Assembly (NCBI GenBank): GCA_942486035.1
Contig: CALNXK010000040.1
Coordinates: 2,417,001 to 2,481,000 of the forward strand
DNA length: 64,000 nucleotides
Direction of reading: 5' to 3'
Source: Porites lobata
Lineage: Eukaryota > Cnidaria > Anthozoa > Scleractinia > Poritidae
The notes beneath the pieces were generated by a model, which saw only the letters and a list, made by a program, of their open reading frames with translations, had not been told where the DNA came from and did not search any database. The translations under genes and the position numbers were made by a program. Positions 1 through 10,975 of the stretch are shown here, piece after piece (positions within the stretch are counted from its first letter, which is position 1; every line of letters begins with the position of its first letter).

Positions 1-582
1 GTCGCTCAATTGTTCACAGCGTGTTATAAAACTTTAAAAAGGCAATTGATTTTCATCTCTGTTTTCAATGTTCTCCCAATCACTCTGTTAGTTCTATGGA
101 TGTCAGTCGATCCCCCTGGGCGTGAACAGATTATCCGTTTAGACGAGTTCATATTTTTTGTGTGCAAACCTTATCAAACCAACATCGGCTTTGCGCTGTT
201 CATTGCCGTTTCTTTTTACATACTAACTGTGGCTCTCTTCTGTGCTTATTACGCTTTTAAAGGACGAAGAATTCCTGAAAACTTCAACGAGGCAAAATAC
301 ATAGGATTCTCTATGTACATTCTATTGTTGTCACCAATAGCATATTACCCAGTGGCGTTTACGTATGACAGCTGGTATCTAATACTCGTGTCTTGCTTAA
401 CGACGTTAGTAGCTTCGTTCGGTTTGTTGGGTTGCATGTTCGGACCCAAAGTTTACATTCTTCTTTTCCGCCCCGAGCAAAACACCTTGAAGAATCTCAG
501 GTCTCTAGTGTCAAGTTTCTCGTTTGAAAAAGCACAACGAATGAGAGCCCTGCCCCTAGCCATTAATGCCGACGTGACTTAA
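1..582 (+). CDS. Family C GPCR, C-terminal part (cut by window edge)
   Basis: The reading frame is open from base 1 to a TAA at 580-582, so this is the 3' end of a receptor that starts outside the window. The 193 residues correspond to the region from intracellular loop 2 through TM7 and the tail of the intact receptors downstream; it starts at VAQLF, which in the 17.2-kb gene follows FEVDK. Membrane segments 4-7 are visible, with the loop cysteine of extracellular loop 2 (FFVCKPY) and the TM7-end motif MFGPK seen across this receptor class. The short tail lacks the NVT...GVPN ending of the three intact paralogues and finishes with INADVT. It is a separate array member, nearest in type to the amino-acid or calcium-sensing class. 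Intactness of the upstream part is unknown. Confidence 0.9.
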   Translation, partial: VAQLFTACYKTLKRQLIFISVFNVLPITLLVLWMSVDPPGREQIIRLDEFIFFVCKPYQTNIGFALFIAVSFYILTVALFCAYYAFKGRRIPENFNEAKYIGFSMYILLLSPIAYYPVAFTYDSWYLILVSCLTTLVASFGLLGCMFGPKVYILLFRPEQNTLKNLRSLVSSFSFEKAQRMRALPLAINADVT

Positions 583-839
583 TTATACCTCCATGGGGCC
601 AGCAAATACGAGCGCTAGCACAAGCTAACTCTGGTGAATTTTCAATTCTCTGGTACGTCAACAAATAGCTTTGCTTTTAAGTAAACATTAAAACTGAATA
701 TAGAGTTGTTGAACATGTGCTCAAATACCTCGTGTCTCGTTTAACTCACTTCGAGTAGCACAACGGCTTGGCATTACGAACTATGTGTCACGTTTTGTCC
801 GTAACTATGCAGACTTTAGTTCTCCCTTGCCTAACCCCC

Positions 840-1330
840 CCCCCCCCCGACACACACAAAGACGTTGAGTTCAAGCGACAAGAGGTCCACCAAACAGCAC
901 TAGACCAGCTGAGGTGTAGATACACGTCTGATAGACTTGGGCTTGGCTTAATTACTTTTATTTATCTTCACAAGAAAACTGTTCTGTTCGTGGATACCAG
1001 TCCACTTGGGTTAGGTCCTTTGACCCAAAGTAGCAAAGTTATCTTCTATGCCAGTAAAGCACTCTTCAATATAGAAAGGTGCTACTCCCAATTTGAGCGG
1101 GAAGCATTGGCTATTGTATGGGACGGCCATCACCTACGGATGTATTTGCAAAGAAGCTAGTTTAAGGTGATAATAGACTACAAGCCCCTGATGCCTGTCT
1201 TCAACAGCCCTACTTCTTAATCCTCAGCAAGATTTGAAGGTGGCTTCAGAAGTTGCAGTCATTTCACTGCGAAATGGTGCACTCAAGATATGATTAAACC
1301 CAGCTGATCAAGACATCTTCATGAAGCTAC
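840..1330 (+). mobile_element. Ty3/gypsy retrotransposon remnant, RNase H region
   Basis: The frame ending at 1160 reads FVDTSPLGLGPLTQ, VIFYASKALFNIERCYSQ and EREALAIVWDGHHLRMYL. This is the RNase H domain of Ty3/gypsy-type pol, with the catalytic-type D in FVDTS and E in EREALA. After a stop (TAG at 1158-1160) the same frame continues as FKVIIDYKPLMPVFN, matching the usual F.V.TDHKPL motif, and then stops again. A frameshifted continuation (RFERWLQKLQ, later NPAD-like) runs to about 1330. The upstream ATG at 768 only reads through non-homologous sequence and a C homopolymer at 834-848. No LTR or other pol domain was found, so it is a dead fragment. Confidence 0.8.
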
Positions 1331-2423
1331 CACTCAGTGTAACCTAATTGCTGATTCTGCAGCGTGTCGAGCGAGCGGGAATTTCGTTGTAGTTTGCATG
1401 TCTCAGTTTCATTGTGGGAATGAAGTCAAACAAGGACACAAGGTACAAACAAACAAATTGTACACTTGATTATCTACTAGACAGGATAGATAGTTGGTGT
1501 ATATTTTGAAAACTTCGCCGTTTCGTGATAAGAACTTGACCCAAATGGAACTTGGTTGGGACTTCCCTGGTTGGGACTTGTCTCACTTTGCCAAATCTGG
1601 GATTTTTATGGGTATTCTTTAAATACCCTAAAATATCCAAAAATGGGAATCCGTTATTTTTTCCTTTGTCTTGAAAGAAGTGAAATGTCCGCATTTTTTT
1701 TTCACAACCAAAACAACTCAACCTCATCCCCAGGTCTTCTTGGTAACGGTGCCTTAACCTGTAGCGTAGCGGGTTGCATTTTTGACGTCATTTCCTCGTT
1801 AAACACAAAATTCTTGCAAATTTGGTCATCAGTAACTGGTTATAGTGAATTATGCGTGTGCTTTTAGCCAATCAGAACTGGGGAAATATTTTGAATGAAT
1901 AATAAAAGGGATGTAATGTGCGCAGAACTGTGATCTAGGCAGGACGTTTTGAAGTATACAACTTTCGTTTGGTACAGCCAGTCTTATGGAACTAACTAGT
2001 ATTCATTTTCCTGTATGCCTTTCATTAAGTTTTCAGTAGGAAAAATATGTTCTTTTCTTGATGTTGTTTCAAACTACAGATGAGGAGAAGTGTAAAAGCT
2101 GTCCCATGTGCGTGACAAGCAAAAAATGCTTCAAAATATAGAGAGATTTAAAACATGTACTCGTCTAATTAGTGTCTTGTTAAATTCAATTCGTGTAGAA
2201 AAACAGGCCATTACATAAGGCAATACAATTAAAACCCGTTAAGGAAATTAATTAAGTGTCCTACTCAAGGTTACCGGTCCAACGCGTTGGCCGGTTGCGC
2301 GCTGGAGTGTGATTCCGTCCTTTTTTGTGGCACTCTATGCTTTCTATAAAACTAATCTACTCGCGTCTGTATCACAGTACTTCTGACAAGGGTAATACCT
2401 GTGTACGCGGGGAAACCAAAAGT
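1331..2423. other. Non-coding spacer, no gene seen
   Basis: Only short accidental ORFs occur (for example around 1556-1867). Nothing recognisable was found apart from a small GC-rich palindrome-like stretch near 2278-2300 (CCAACGCGTTGG). Confidence 0.5.
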
Positions 2424-2492
2424 AACGTTCTGACAACCTGTGCGGTAGTCATCCTGTGCTGAAGATGACTACCGCACAGGTTGTCGAAACGT
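2424..2492. repeat. Hairpin-forming inverted repeat
   Basis: Two perfect 22-bp arms (2432-2453 and 2464-2485) surround a 10-base loop. Pairing can be extended outward by ACGTT/AACGT after a 2-bp mismatch. The downstream arm continues into AACGTCAGTCACTGTCAACA, a motif I associate with an anthozoan dispersed repeat, so this is probably the end of a repeat element and not a gene terminator. Confidence 0.7.
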
Positions 2493-4130
2493 CAGTCACT
2501 GTCAACAACAGGAGTCCTATTCAGGAATACGTACTCCCGGACGATCGTATTCAACCTAGTTATGAAATACTAAATATGCTTTGCTATACGCATTTTAGAA
2601 CAAAATAAGACAAATAGAAAAAAGAAAGGAAGAAGAGGAAACAGAGCAATAGGAGTCTACTTCACTAATCACCCAGCCAGTTTCTAAACTCGCTTGTCAG
2701 GGTTTACCTTTGGTTGTGCTATTTCTCCCGGGGTCACCCCGCGAGGTTTCACGAGACGCATTTAAATAAATAATAATAGAACAAGGGTGTTTGTTGAAGC
2801 TAAAACAATCACTTTTAATTATTGTTCTATGGTTTTTGCGTTAATTTAATAAATGTGACCATTATGCATGGCCAAAGTTTTTATTTGAAAATATTTTTCC
2901 CAATCATTTCTCTTTGCGCTCTAGCCAAGCTAATCATGGCTGCTGGCGATACGTTCTCTTGGAAGTATGCATCTTATGTATTAATTACGTGAAGAGATAA
3001 ATGTTTTAATCTTCAATACTGCTGTCAAGTTAGTAGAACGATCCGTCATATATTCTGTCAAGTCATGGTTTATTTAACACATTTATGTGAGGAAGATTTG
3101 TAAATCATGAAGTTGTCATCAGTTGGTTTTCGGTTAAAAAAAGAAAGAATTGTGGTGATACAATAGCGTCGTTATCAAACCGCGCGCTTAACATCTGACA
3201 GCCCTCATATAAATAGCTGGGGTGCAGTGAGCACAATAAATGTTTTAACTTTCGATACTACTATCAGGTCAGTAAACTGTCCGTCAAAACATTCTGTCAA
3301 CTGATATAATATTCATTACCCGTATGATAAAGATATGTAAACGATTTTGGGTAGTCCGTGATCGTGTTTCGTCGCGTTCAGGTAAGTTGTGTGAAAATGA
3401 CCACTGGAAATACGTTGACAGTCATGTAAGCGAGAACATGTTCAGTACAGTCAACAGTGCGGCAAAATCGCTATGCTCCTCCAAAAGATTACCATAATTC
3501 AGCTTGGTAAATAAAGTGTACTGTGGCATGTCATCGCTTTTCTATCCAACTAAAATGACGAATGACTTGCGTTTTCTATCTGTTTCGCTTTTTTTTGGTA
3601 AGTAAAATCTATGCTGCCTTGTCGAGAAGCATGATTGAAGCTTGTTATCGTCTATTTTGTTCATTTATTTTTCATTCATTCGTTTACAGAAATTTAGATA
3701 TCCTCTCTGCTCGCAAATGGCTTGGCTAATCAGGGCGGACGAGTAAAACGTAAGGTATACTTTTACTTGAAGGAAAAAAAGCAGCGGAAAACAAAAACCA
3801 AACTATAAGCACTACAAAAAGATGGCATAACAAAAAACTAACAAAACTTTTATTCATTTTGGTGTACAAACGGGCTAGCGATCTTAAATCAATAATCTTC
3901 AAACTTCAATCAGGAAATCTTCGAATACATTACATTTTTGTCATAACATAATCAGTTGCGCTTCAAATTAGTACGCCAAAGCACAAATTAAAACTTTCGA
4001 TTTTGTCACTTCGTTCTTTACAAGGTTAAAACTGCCTGCTTCGTAAGGTGGTTTTTTTATAGGGAACTTTAGAAATGATGTCGACGACAACAGCGAAAAG
4101 TATCACAAGTAGAAAGACTATTTCAAATCG
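2493..4130. repeat. Non-coding; two copies of a dispersed AAATGTTTTAATCTTC-type repeat
   Basis: No gene is seen. Blocks at about 2998-3065 and 3238-3305 share the order AAATGTTTTAA, a TACT.CT.TCA segment, TAGTA/AGTAAAC, CGTCA and ATTCTGTCAA. Related diverged copies occur at 20830, 38926, 39898 and 42302, mostly near receptor genes. Confidence 0.5.
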
Positions 4131-4310
4131 TTTAAAGTGTTGATTGCACGTGAATTATTGTATTGTATTTTAGTTGTAAGTTTTTCTAACTGACCTTTTC
4201 TTTCTTGATCTAATTGTATTGTAATTATTTTAGTTAAAGCCTTCTTCTATTCCTGTAAATTCTTCGAACCCCCGGCTTTGGCTGTTTAAATTAAACGTAA
4301 TGTGTTAATT
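4131..4310 (+). mobile_element. LINE 3'-UTR tail fragment (probable)
   Basis: The stretch ending TTCGAACCCCCGGCTTTGGC then TGTTTAAATTAAACGTAATG has the style of a LINE 3' UTR and shares the order CGAA..GCTTTG..TGTT with the end of the LINE at 7235-9735. No coding part is attached. Confidence 0.4.
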
Positions 4311-4769
4311 AAGTTCCCTGGAGTTGTTCTGGAAACCGAACTTAAGTTTAAAAGGAGGCTTCTCCATGAAACGCCGCATAAGGGAATTTCACGTCATAGT
4401 CGTGAGTGATGGCAAAGACTGGAGTACAAAAAATAATGTGCTGCGCGTGCAGAGCTGTTGTTTTGCCTAAGAAACCTTTTGCTATTTGACCACCGTCGTC
4501 GTTTACCTAAGCTCCCTATTATATGCTGCCCTGGTAAGAGCTGGTCTGCAGATGGAATAAACCCATCAAAAACTGACCTGGCCTTCCCTGCAACAAGGAG
4601 GAGTCAAGTGATTAAAAGTGTACCTTTCGTAATTAAGCTTTGTTATTACATAAGGTTACATAAAGCGAATGAGTTTCGCCAGTTTGTAGTGTAGCTGTTT
4701 GCATGTGGCTGGCTTACCCTGGGAGAGTTTGGTTCTGTCATGACTAAGGGGGTGTGGGGTATAACATTA

Positions 4770-5485
4770 GGGTGTGTTCCTTTCGGTGAATCCAAAAATG
4801 GATTTCGCGTCCCTTTTGGCACATCCGAATCCGGATTGATCTGGTGAATCTTTTAAGGATTCATTGGATTTGAATTCAGAAGAATCCAAATCCAGATTAA
4901 CGGATTAGTGATCTACGCTGTTACATTCACAGTGGATCCGAAATTAGTCAGATGATCCAGCGGTATTTCCAGTTGAAGTATTTCCGTAGAGTTTCCTCGT
5001 TGCTGTTTAATATTTGCCGAAAACATCTGAAACACTGGAAGATTGTACCTGCTTAAAACGCAGATAAGTAATGAAGGGACAAATGAATTGCTATCTTTCT
5101 ACAAACTCGCTTGTAGACGCGACAGGCCTCGATCGTGTCACATAAAAAAATCCGAGCTACGAAACTGGAGCAAACTGAGCCGAACACCTTAATTAGATAA
5201 TTTTCAACCTCAACGCGCGTCTTTCTTGATTTGTTTTATATGTTCCATCGTCGCTATTAGCTATTCGAAATGCCGACCACAAACTTTTGCACAGTATAAT
5301 CGCATAATTTGTCAAACAGTAGAAGACACGTCATTTCTTGAGGGCGGTCATGCATATTGCGCGCTTTTGCGAAAGGTTACCTAGGCTGCAAATCCAATTT
5401 CTGATTTCACGTTCCTTTCGACCACAAAGTCCGGCAAATCTGGGATCCAAAATCCGTTTTTGGATTCGCCGAAAGGATCACACCC
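4770..5485. mobile_element. Non-autonomous TIR DNA transposon, copy 1
   Basis: The ends are inverted repeats: the left starts GGGTGTGTTCCTTTCGGTGA and the right, read in reverse complement, starts GGGTGTGATCCTTTCGGCGA. Homology between the ends continues through GAATCCAAAAA.GGAT, giving about 30 bp of TIR. The interior repeats GAATCC/GGATTC motifs and has no transposase. A second copy lies at 14402-15152. Flanks are TTA on the left and TAA on the right, so the target-site duplication is ambiguous and the superfamily (PIF/Harbinger-like is one option) is unassigned. The small ORF at 5338-5520 lies inside and is not a gene. Confidence 0.75.
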
Positions 5486-5488
5486 TAA

Positions 5489-7234
5489 GGAAGATAAAAA
5501 CGTTTCGTGCGCTTCAATAAATATCTTCAGTGTGTGGCCGTTGTATTGAGAAACAATTGTTTAAATTTCTAATTTTAAGATGCAACAAATTGAGTTAGTG
5601 GGGAAAACAAAACCGGAATGACGTGATAGATAAAGAGAAAACCTGCACAAAAACATACAAATTAAACTAATTAATAAAGATAAAAGTTTTCACTGCATAC
5701 TGAACTTTTCACTAGAAGTGATGAAATAAACAGAGTTCTCCATGTTAATTCTTCTCTTGTCATCAATGTAGCATATCACCTTTGGTGTTTACATTACATT
5801 GACAGGTGACTCGACACTGGTGAATTTTTTATTTGTCAGTAAGTTAGATTGCTTTTTTGAAATGATTGCATCGTTCACTGCTCCGCCTACCATTTAGGCC
5901 TACCCTTCATAGAAACTTTTCAGTGCTTACGTTATCACTCAACGATGGCTTTCAATCTATAATCAACCTCTGGACAAACACAGAACAAAACAAATTTGCC
6001 TGAGATGGGTTTAATGAGATGTACCACTTATATGCCATTCAATTCTGACCAGGTGGTTGCAAAAAAAGCGAGAGATAAAGCAAGAAAGAAATTCAAAAGA
6101 ATAACGCTTTTCTTGATGCAATTAGCTTTAGACATTCTTCTTACGGTTTGCTTCCCGAATATTTACTAGCTCGTAGTCTTGATTCTACCACACCGGACTT
6201 TAAAAAATAGCCTTCGTCTAACAACTATAAGTTCTTTTAATTAATTTTCGAGAGAAAACATAAAAATCAAATGCTAAATTAGACTGATGTTCTCTCTCTT
6301 AAATGACAGGCTGAAATGAAAGCGTTTATTTAAATAACACACTAAACTGAAACTTTTTTATATTTGGCCAAGTGGTTTCCGGAGCAATTTTCATATCTTG
6401 TGCGCGGCAAACGATCTTTGAATTCAAATTCAGGGAAATGCTTTTCTGGTAAGGTGAGCAACTTTTGAGAATCTAGACCTCGAGTGTTTATAGTCGCGGT
6501 CTAAATTTTAAAGACTTGTGACATAAGTAAGCGGTCAAATATCGCATACATTGTGGCATCTCGCAAATGTCCCAAAATTTACCATCCTAGCTAAGTACTT
6601 AAAAAATCTTTCACTCTTTCGGGATAGTTCATTCATTTAAATTTGGCTAACTCTGAACATTTTCAGAATTGATTTTCTCTCTTCATTCACTTCCGTCTTA
6701 GCAACAAGGATATTCACTGGTTTCCTCAAGATCCACTTGAATAATCGTTCAATTGGTTGGATATTTCGGATATCGTAGCAATCTTTGCGATTTTTTCAGA
6801 AGCAGATTATGATCGCGCTTACTTTTACATTGAGGTGATAGTTAATCTTTTCAGGTCCGCTTAGGATTTTTCCTAATGACAAAATTTCGTTGCACGCAGA
6901 AGAAATATCACTTCGAAAAAACGAAATATAGTTTCAATCAAAAGAAAGTTCGTTTAACCAAAACGAAATTTCGTGTTTGTAATGCAAATTTTCATGCCAC
7001 AATGCTGCGAACTTTCGTTTTGTTCCATCACCGAGCTCCCGAAATCTCGCCGACACTAGAACAGCAAATGCGCCGAAATTCCGCCGCTTTTCGGCGAAGT
7101 TCGCCCTCAAATATTTGCAGGTGCAGTGCTGTAACTGCCGGTTAAGAATAGGATAATAAATCCCACAATAGTTGGCGGTGAGATTGGCAACGAAAAACAC
7201 GCTGAAGCAAACATACGGCCGCCTATATAAGGTG
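5489..7234. other. Non-coding spacer, no gene seen
   Basis: A+T-rich with only accidental ORFs. Around 6890-7100 there are several AACGAAAT/ATTTCGTT motifs on both strands, which look like an old repeat. A TATATAAGG at about 7223 lies just before the LINE remnant. Confidence 0.4.
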
Positions 7235-9735
7235 AGACATTGAAGAACCTAACTTATTTCATTTCGCTCTATATTTTCACTTTCATCCATCACTAAACAT
7301 TGGTGTAATTGACGACGACGGCGCACAGACTGCCTGATACGAAGAAGGTCAAAAACAGAATTATTGACAAGTTCGTGCGTCGTAACAAGCGAGAAGAGAT
7401 GCACACGAATCGTAGGACAGTGATAGGGAAGTACACGTCGGTTCTCCAGTCGGTTACTGCGGAAATAGGAAAGGGCATTCCATCTGGGAGCAAAATACAC
7501 ATTAATGAATCGCTTACCGCCTATAGGAAACGCCTCTTTGGAAAAATACACAAGTTTAAGCAAGACAATAATTTCAATTTTTATGGACAGCTAATTAATG
7601 GAACGATATATCTTCGTTAGAGCGACTCTTCTACTGTGTTTCGTTTCACCAGGTTTGAGGAGTTTGATGATTTTTGCAAGCTGCCCGATTAATGGCTGCT
7701 AAATCAAGTTCTTGTGAGTCGAACCACTGTAGGTAACTTACCATTTTTCAATCTTTCTGATGCTAAATTTAATGCAGTGATCGGTAACTGGCGGTATGAC
7801 TTTGACACTCACTGATCATACTAATCTACTCTGATTGATTACATTTACACAAATTTTAATCTGAATGTGGATGCCGGCGTTGCGCTGGTCGATAGCTCAG
7901 ACCATTTAACAGTTTTTTGTATGCTTGACCGACAAATGTCAAGATATAAGAGAGCATTCTATTTTCGTGATTAAAGCAACTTTGATGTGGACCAGTATAT
8001 TCGGAGATGTTAATGCGGTTGATTGAATCAATGTATGCGATAAGTCTAATGATATTCATGAGGAAGAAGCTAATTGTATAAGTGTACTCAAGCAAATTGC
8101 AGACAAGCATGCACCTGTAAAAAAGCATCTCAAAATAAAAGGAGTCAACTGGCCAAACCATGGCTTACTAGAGGTGTATTGACTTCAGTTAAACACAAGC
8201 GGAAGTTATACCAATCACACTTCCTCAGTAGAGATCCTGATAAAGTCAGAGAATGTAAGCTTTATGCTAATACACTTAACAGAATCAAAAATAAGGCTAA
8301 GAATGATTACTACTGCCAGCGATTCAAATTCTACCAAAATGGTCTTAAGAACACTTGGAAGCTCATAGGTACCTTAGTCCGGAGAAAAAACTAAAGGCCC
8401 AAATTGTCCTGCTAGAATTATAAGAAATAACAAAGAGTTCACCAATCAATCGGATATTGCTGAGCAGTTCAATCAGCATTTCGTTAATGTCCTGCTAGAA
8501 TTATAAGAAATAACAAAGAGTTCACTAATCAATCGGATATTGCTGAGCAGTTCAATCAGCATTTCGTTAATGTTGGCCCTAATTTAGCAAAAGCTATTCC
8601 GCAAAGTACTGATGGGGATCCGTGTGGGCTTATTAATCATTCTCCTTTACATAGTTTTTTTTTCTGTTTCCTGTAACAGAAGATGTGGGTTGCTAATTAA
8701 TTCTCTTGCTTAAATGATAAGAAATCATCATTGGATATCCCAAATAAATTGGTTAGATTAGCCTTTAGGACTTTCTCCAAGCCATTTGTATTTATTTTTA
8801 TTAGGTCAATCTCTACAGGCATGTACCTGATGTATTTAAAGTGTTAAAAGTAACTCCTGTTTTTAAAAGTGGAGCCTTGCCTGATCCTAGAAATTACCGG
8901 CCAATAGCTACACTATCCCTCTTCAATAAGGCCTAATGGAGCGAGTCATTTATGATCAGCTAGTTAAATACCTTGAAAAGCATGATCATGTTATTTACGT
9001 CCTTTCGCCTTTTTGCTGACGATGTCAAAATTTTCTATACTTCAGATGACATAAATGATATTGAATCAGTCATGAACTGTGAGATGAATAGAGTTCTCAA
9101 TTATTATTCCATTAATAAGTTATCAGTTAACATGAAAGATATTTAACAAGTCTTCCAGTATTCCTTCACTGTTTTATGATTCTCTCAGAGCAGTCTCTGA
9201 CTTGCACAAGAATAACACCACTGATCATCGACCAAAAGTTAAAGGATCAACACTGGGAAATTTGCCTTTGCTTATGTAGTCTCTAAATTATGGGAAACGG
9301 TACCAACAAACTTGAAACGGCTCTCTACTAGCAGTTTTAAAAAGCGGTATAAAAATTACCTACGTAGTTGTCAGTCATAGTTTCTTTTCTTCTGAATTTC
9401 CAATTAAAATTTACTTTGTAATCATATCTATTATCGTTTTCTGGCTTATCTTAAAGTTGTAAGTTTTAATATAATATTTCCAATCCTTTGTCAAGACACT
9501 GATTTCTTGCCTTGTAAATTAGTTTTATCTTAATTATTGTTTCTTTCCTTCGTTACTTTCTTTACTTGTAAATAAGCAGCAGCCAACTCGAAAGCTTTGC
9601 TAGTTTGGCTGTTGCACGCACTGATTCAAAAATTGTGCATATAGTTATATAATTTCTATCATTTCGTTGTCTGTAGTTTCTTGTATTCTCACTTTTTTCT
9701 TCTCCTTTGTACCTGAATAGTGTGAATAAAAAGAT
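7235..9735 (+). mobile_element. Decayed non-LTR retrotransposon (LINE)
   Basis: Remnants occur in order of a two-ORF LINE. At 7309-7620 an ORF1-like C-terminal segment contains HRLPDTKKVKNRIIDKFVRR and INESLTAYRKRLFGKIHKFK. At about 7828-7930 the end of an AP-type endonuclease reads LIDYIYTNF and SSDHLTVF. At 8074-8394 the linker before the RT reads KPWLTRGVLTSVKHKRKLYQ. At 8840-8990 the RT start reads PVFKSGALPDPRNYRPIATL, and at about 9005-9140 the catalytic motif reads FADDVKIFY. Stops, frameshifts and a large deletion of most of the endonuclease make it inactive. The end is taken at the AATAAA near 9725; the 5' border is approximate. Confidence 0.8.
8406..8571 (+). repeat. 83-bp tandem duplication inside the LINE
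   Basis: The segment beginning GTCCTGCTAGAATTATAAGA at 8406-8488 is repeated head-to-tail at 8489-8571 with one visible base difference (ACC/ACT). Because 83 is not a multiple of three, it frameshifts the NQSDIAEQFNQHFVNV segment of the LINE ORF2. Confidence 0.9.
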
Positions 9736-10329
9736 TGCGTTGTAAACAAAAATGCTTCCAATTTCTGAAAAGGAACACAAAAATTATTTACAGTTGTTAG
9801 ATCTGTGAGTATCGGTTTTGGTCCCACAATGTTGTCTGAACTACTAACTGTTGCAAAATTCTAGAACAATGCAACGTTGGCAGGGAAACAAAAAAAAGAT
9901 CCCAAGCCGAAAAGGAAATGAAAGTGATCCTTAAACACTTAGCTATCTTCTGATGCTGGTTTGGTTTCGAACCAGAGGAATTTTTGGCACATCTGTTCGA
10001 CCTACAAATCCTACTTTTCAGAAACACTGTAATCAAACGTCTTTGAACTTTAAAGTCTGCAAAACGTGGCTAGCACACTCCTGGAACTGAAGAATCATTT
10101 AAAGATGACCAATTAGATGGAGATAGTTGTGCATAGAATAGTGTCCAAACGTGCAGACGTAAAAAAGAATGTGCGGACGTCGACCCATTGGAGCAGTGAT
10201 TGATGATAATTTTAAGGTATAAATTGTCGAATAATGCCCTTTATCAACTTGAAATTAAGTTTTGGTGATTTGATTTTATAGAGGCAGCACAATTACTGGT
10301 AAACCAGTAGTTTTCCTTCTGATCCACGA
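9736..10329. other. Non-coding spacer
   Basis: Overlapping short minus-strand ORFs have no recognisable motif. No gene supported. Confidence 0.4.
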
Positions 10330-10332
10330 ATC

Positions 10333-10537
10333 TGTAGGACAGATTGAAATGAACATAACGAGGTTAAGAATCCCAACTGGCAGCACGAGTTGGCTATTTG
10401 CAAGTGTGACCTATTAAGGCGATGAACTCGCGACTTAAAGAAGAGCAATCAAGCTAGCCAGAAGAACGAGGATTGAATGCAGGGCCTGTGGATTACCACA
10501 CTAGCGCTCTAACCGCGCGCTCGGCCACGTTGCCTCC
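10333..10537 (-). mobile_element. tRNA-derived SINE
   Basis: Read on the minus strand from 10537, it begins GGAGGCAACGTGGCCGAGCG and continues GCGGTTAGAGCGC. This is a clear A-box region of tRNA-Ser/Leu type, followed about 45 bases later by GCATTCAATCCTCG, a degraded B box. The tRNA-unrelated body then runs through CCAGTTGGGATTCTTAACC towards 10333. There is no cloverleaf-competent 3' half, so it is a SINE and not a tRNA gene. Confidence 0.7.
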
Positions 10538-10808
10538 TGTACAGAAATTACTTTTTTCTCCCAAGATACTAGAAATACGTGTATCGCAGAATCTGCTCAC
10601 GAGGCTCGGGGGAAGAGGTCCGTAAAATGTTAGGGATGGGAGCGAGGGAGAGAAATAGAGTAAATTATGTGACTGGGGAGGGTGGGTTTCAACAGCGGCT
10701 GCAATAGTGGAAGCAGAGATATACTCAATCTCCTTTTGGCTGGAGTAAAGTGAAACCGAGCGCCCTGGTTTTAAAAAGGAATATGGTATTTTAATGGGGT
10801 TTCTATTA

Positions 10809-10973
10809 CAGTGGAGCCTCGATATAACGATAGGCCAGGGGACTGGCGAAATTTGTTCGCTATAACGAGATTTCGTTTTCCGTATATTTTACTGTTGCGG
10901 CTGGGGTAAAGAAAACCGTTCATTATACCGAGGACTTCTTTATATAGAGGTTCATTATATCAAGGTTCTACTG
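10809..10973. mobile_element. Tc1/mariner-pogo-type MITE
   Basis: The left end CAGTGGAGCCTCGATATAAC and the right end ATATCAAGGTTCTACTG are inverted repeats of the pogo/Tigger kind, and both are flanked by TA (10807-10808 and 10974-10975). The 165-bp interior is non-coding and repeats the CGCTATAACGAG / CATTATACCGAG motif. Confidence 0.8.
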
Positions 10974-10975
10974 TA

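Noticed and set aside
10460..10537. tRNA gene on the minus strand
   Set aside because: A and B boxes are present but the 3' half does not pair into a cloverleaf and the sequence runs on into a SINE body.
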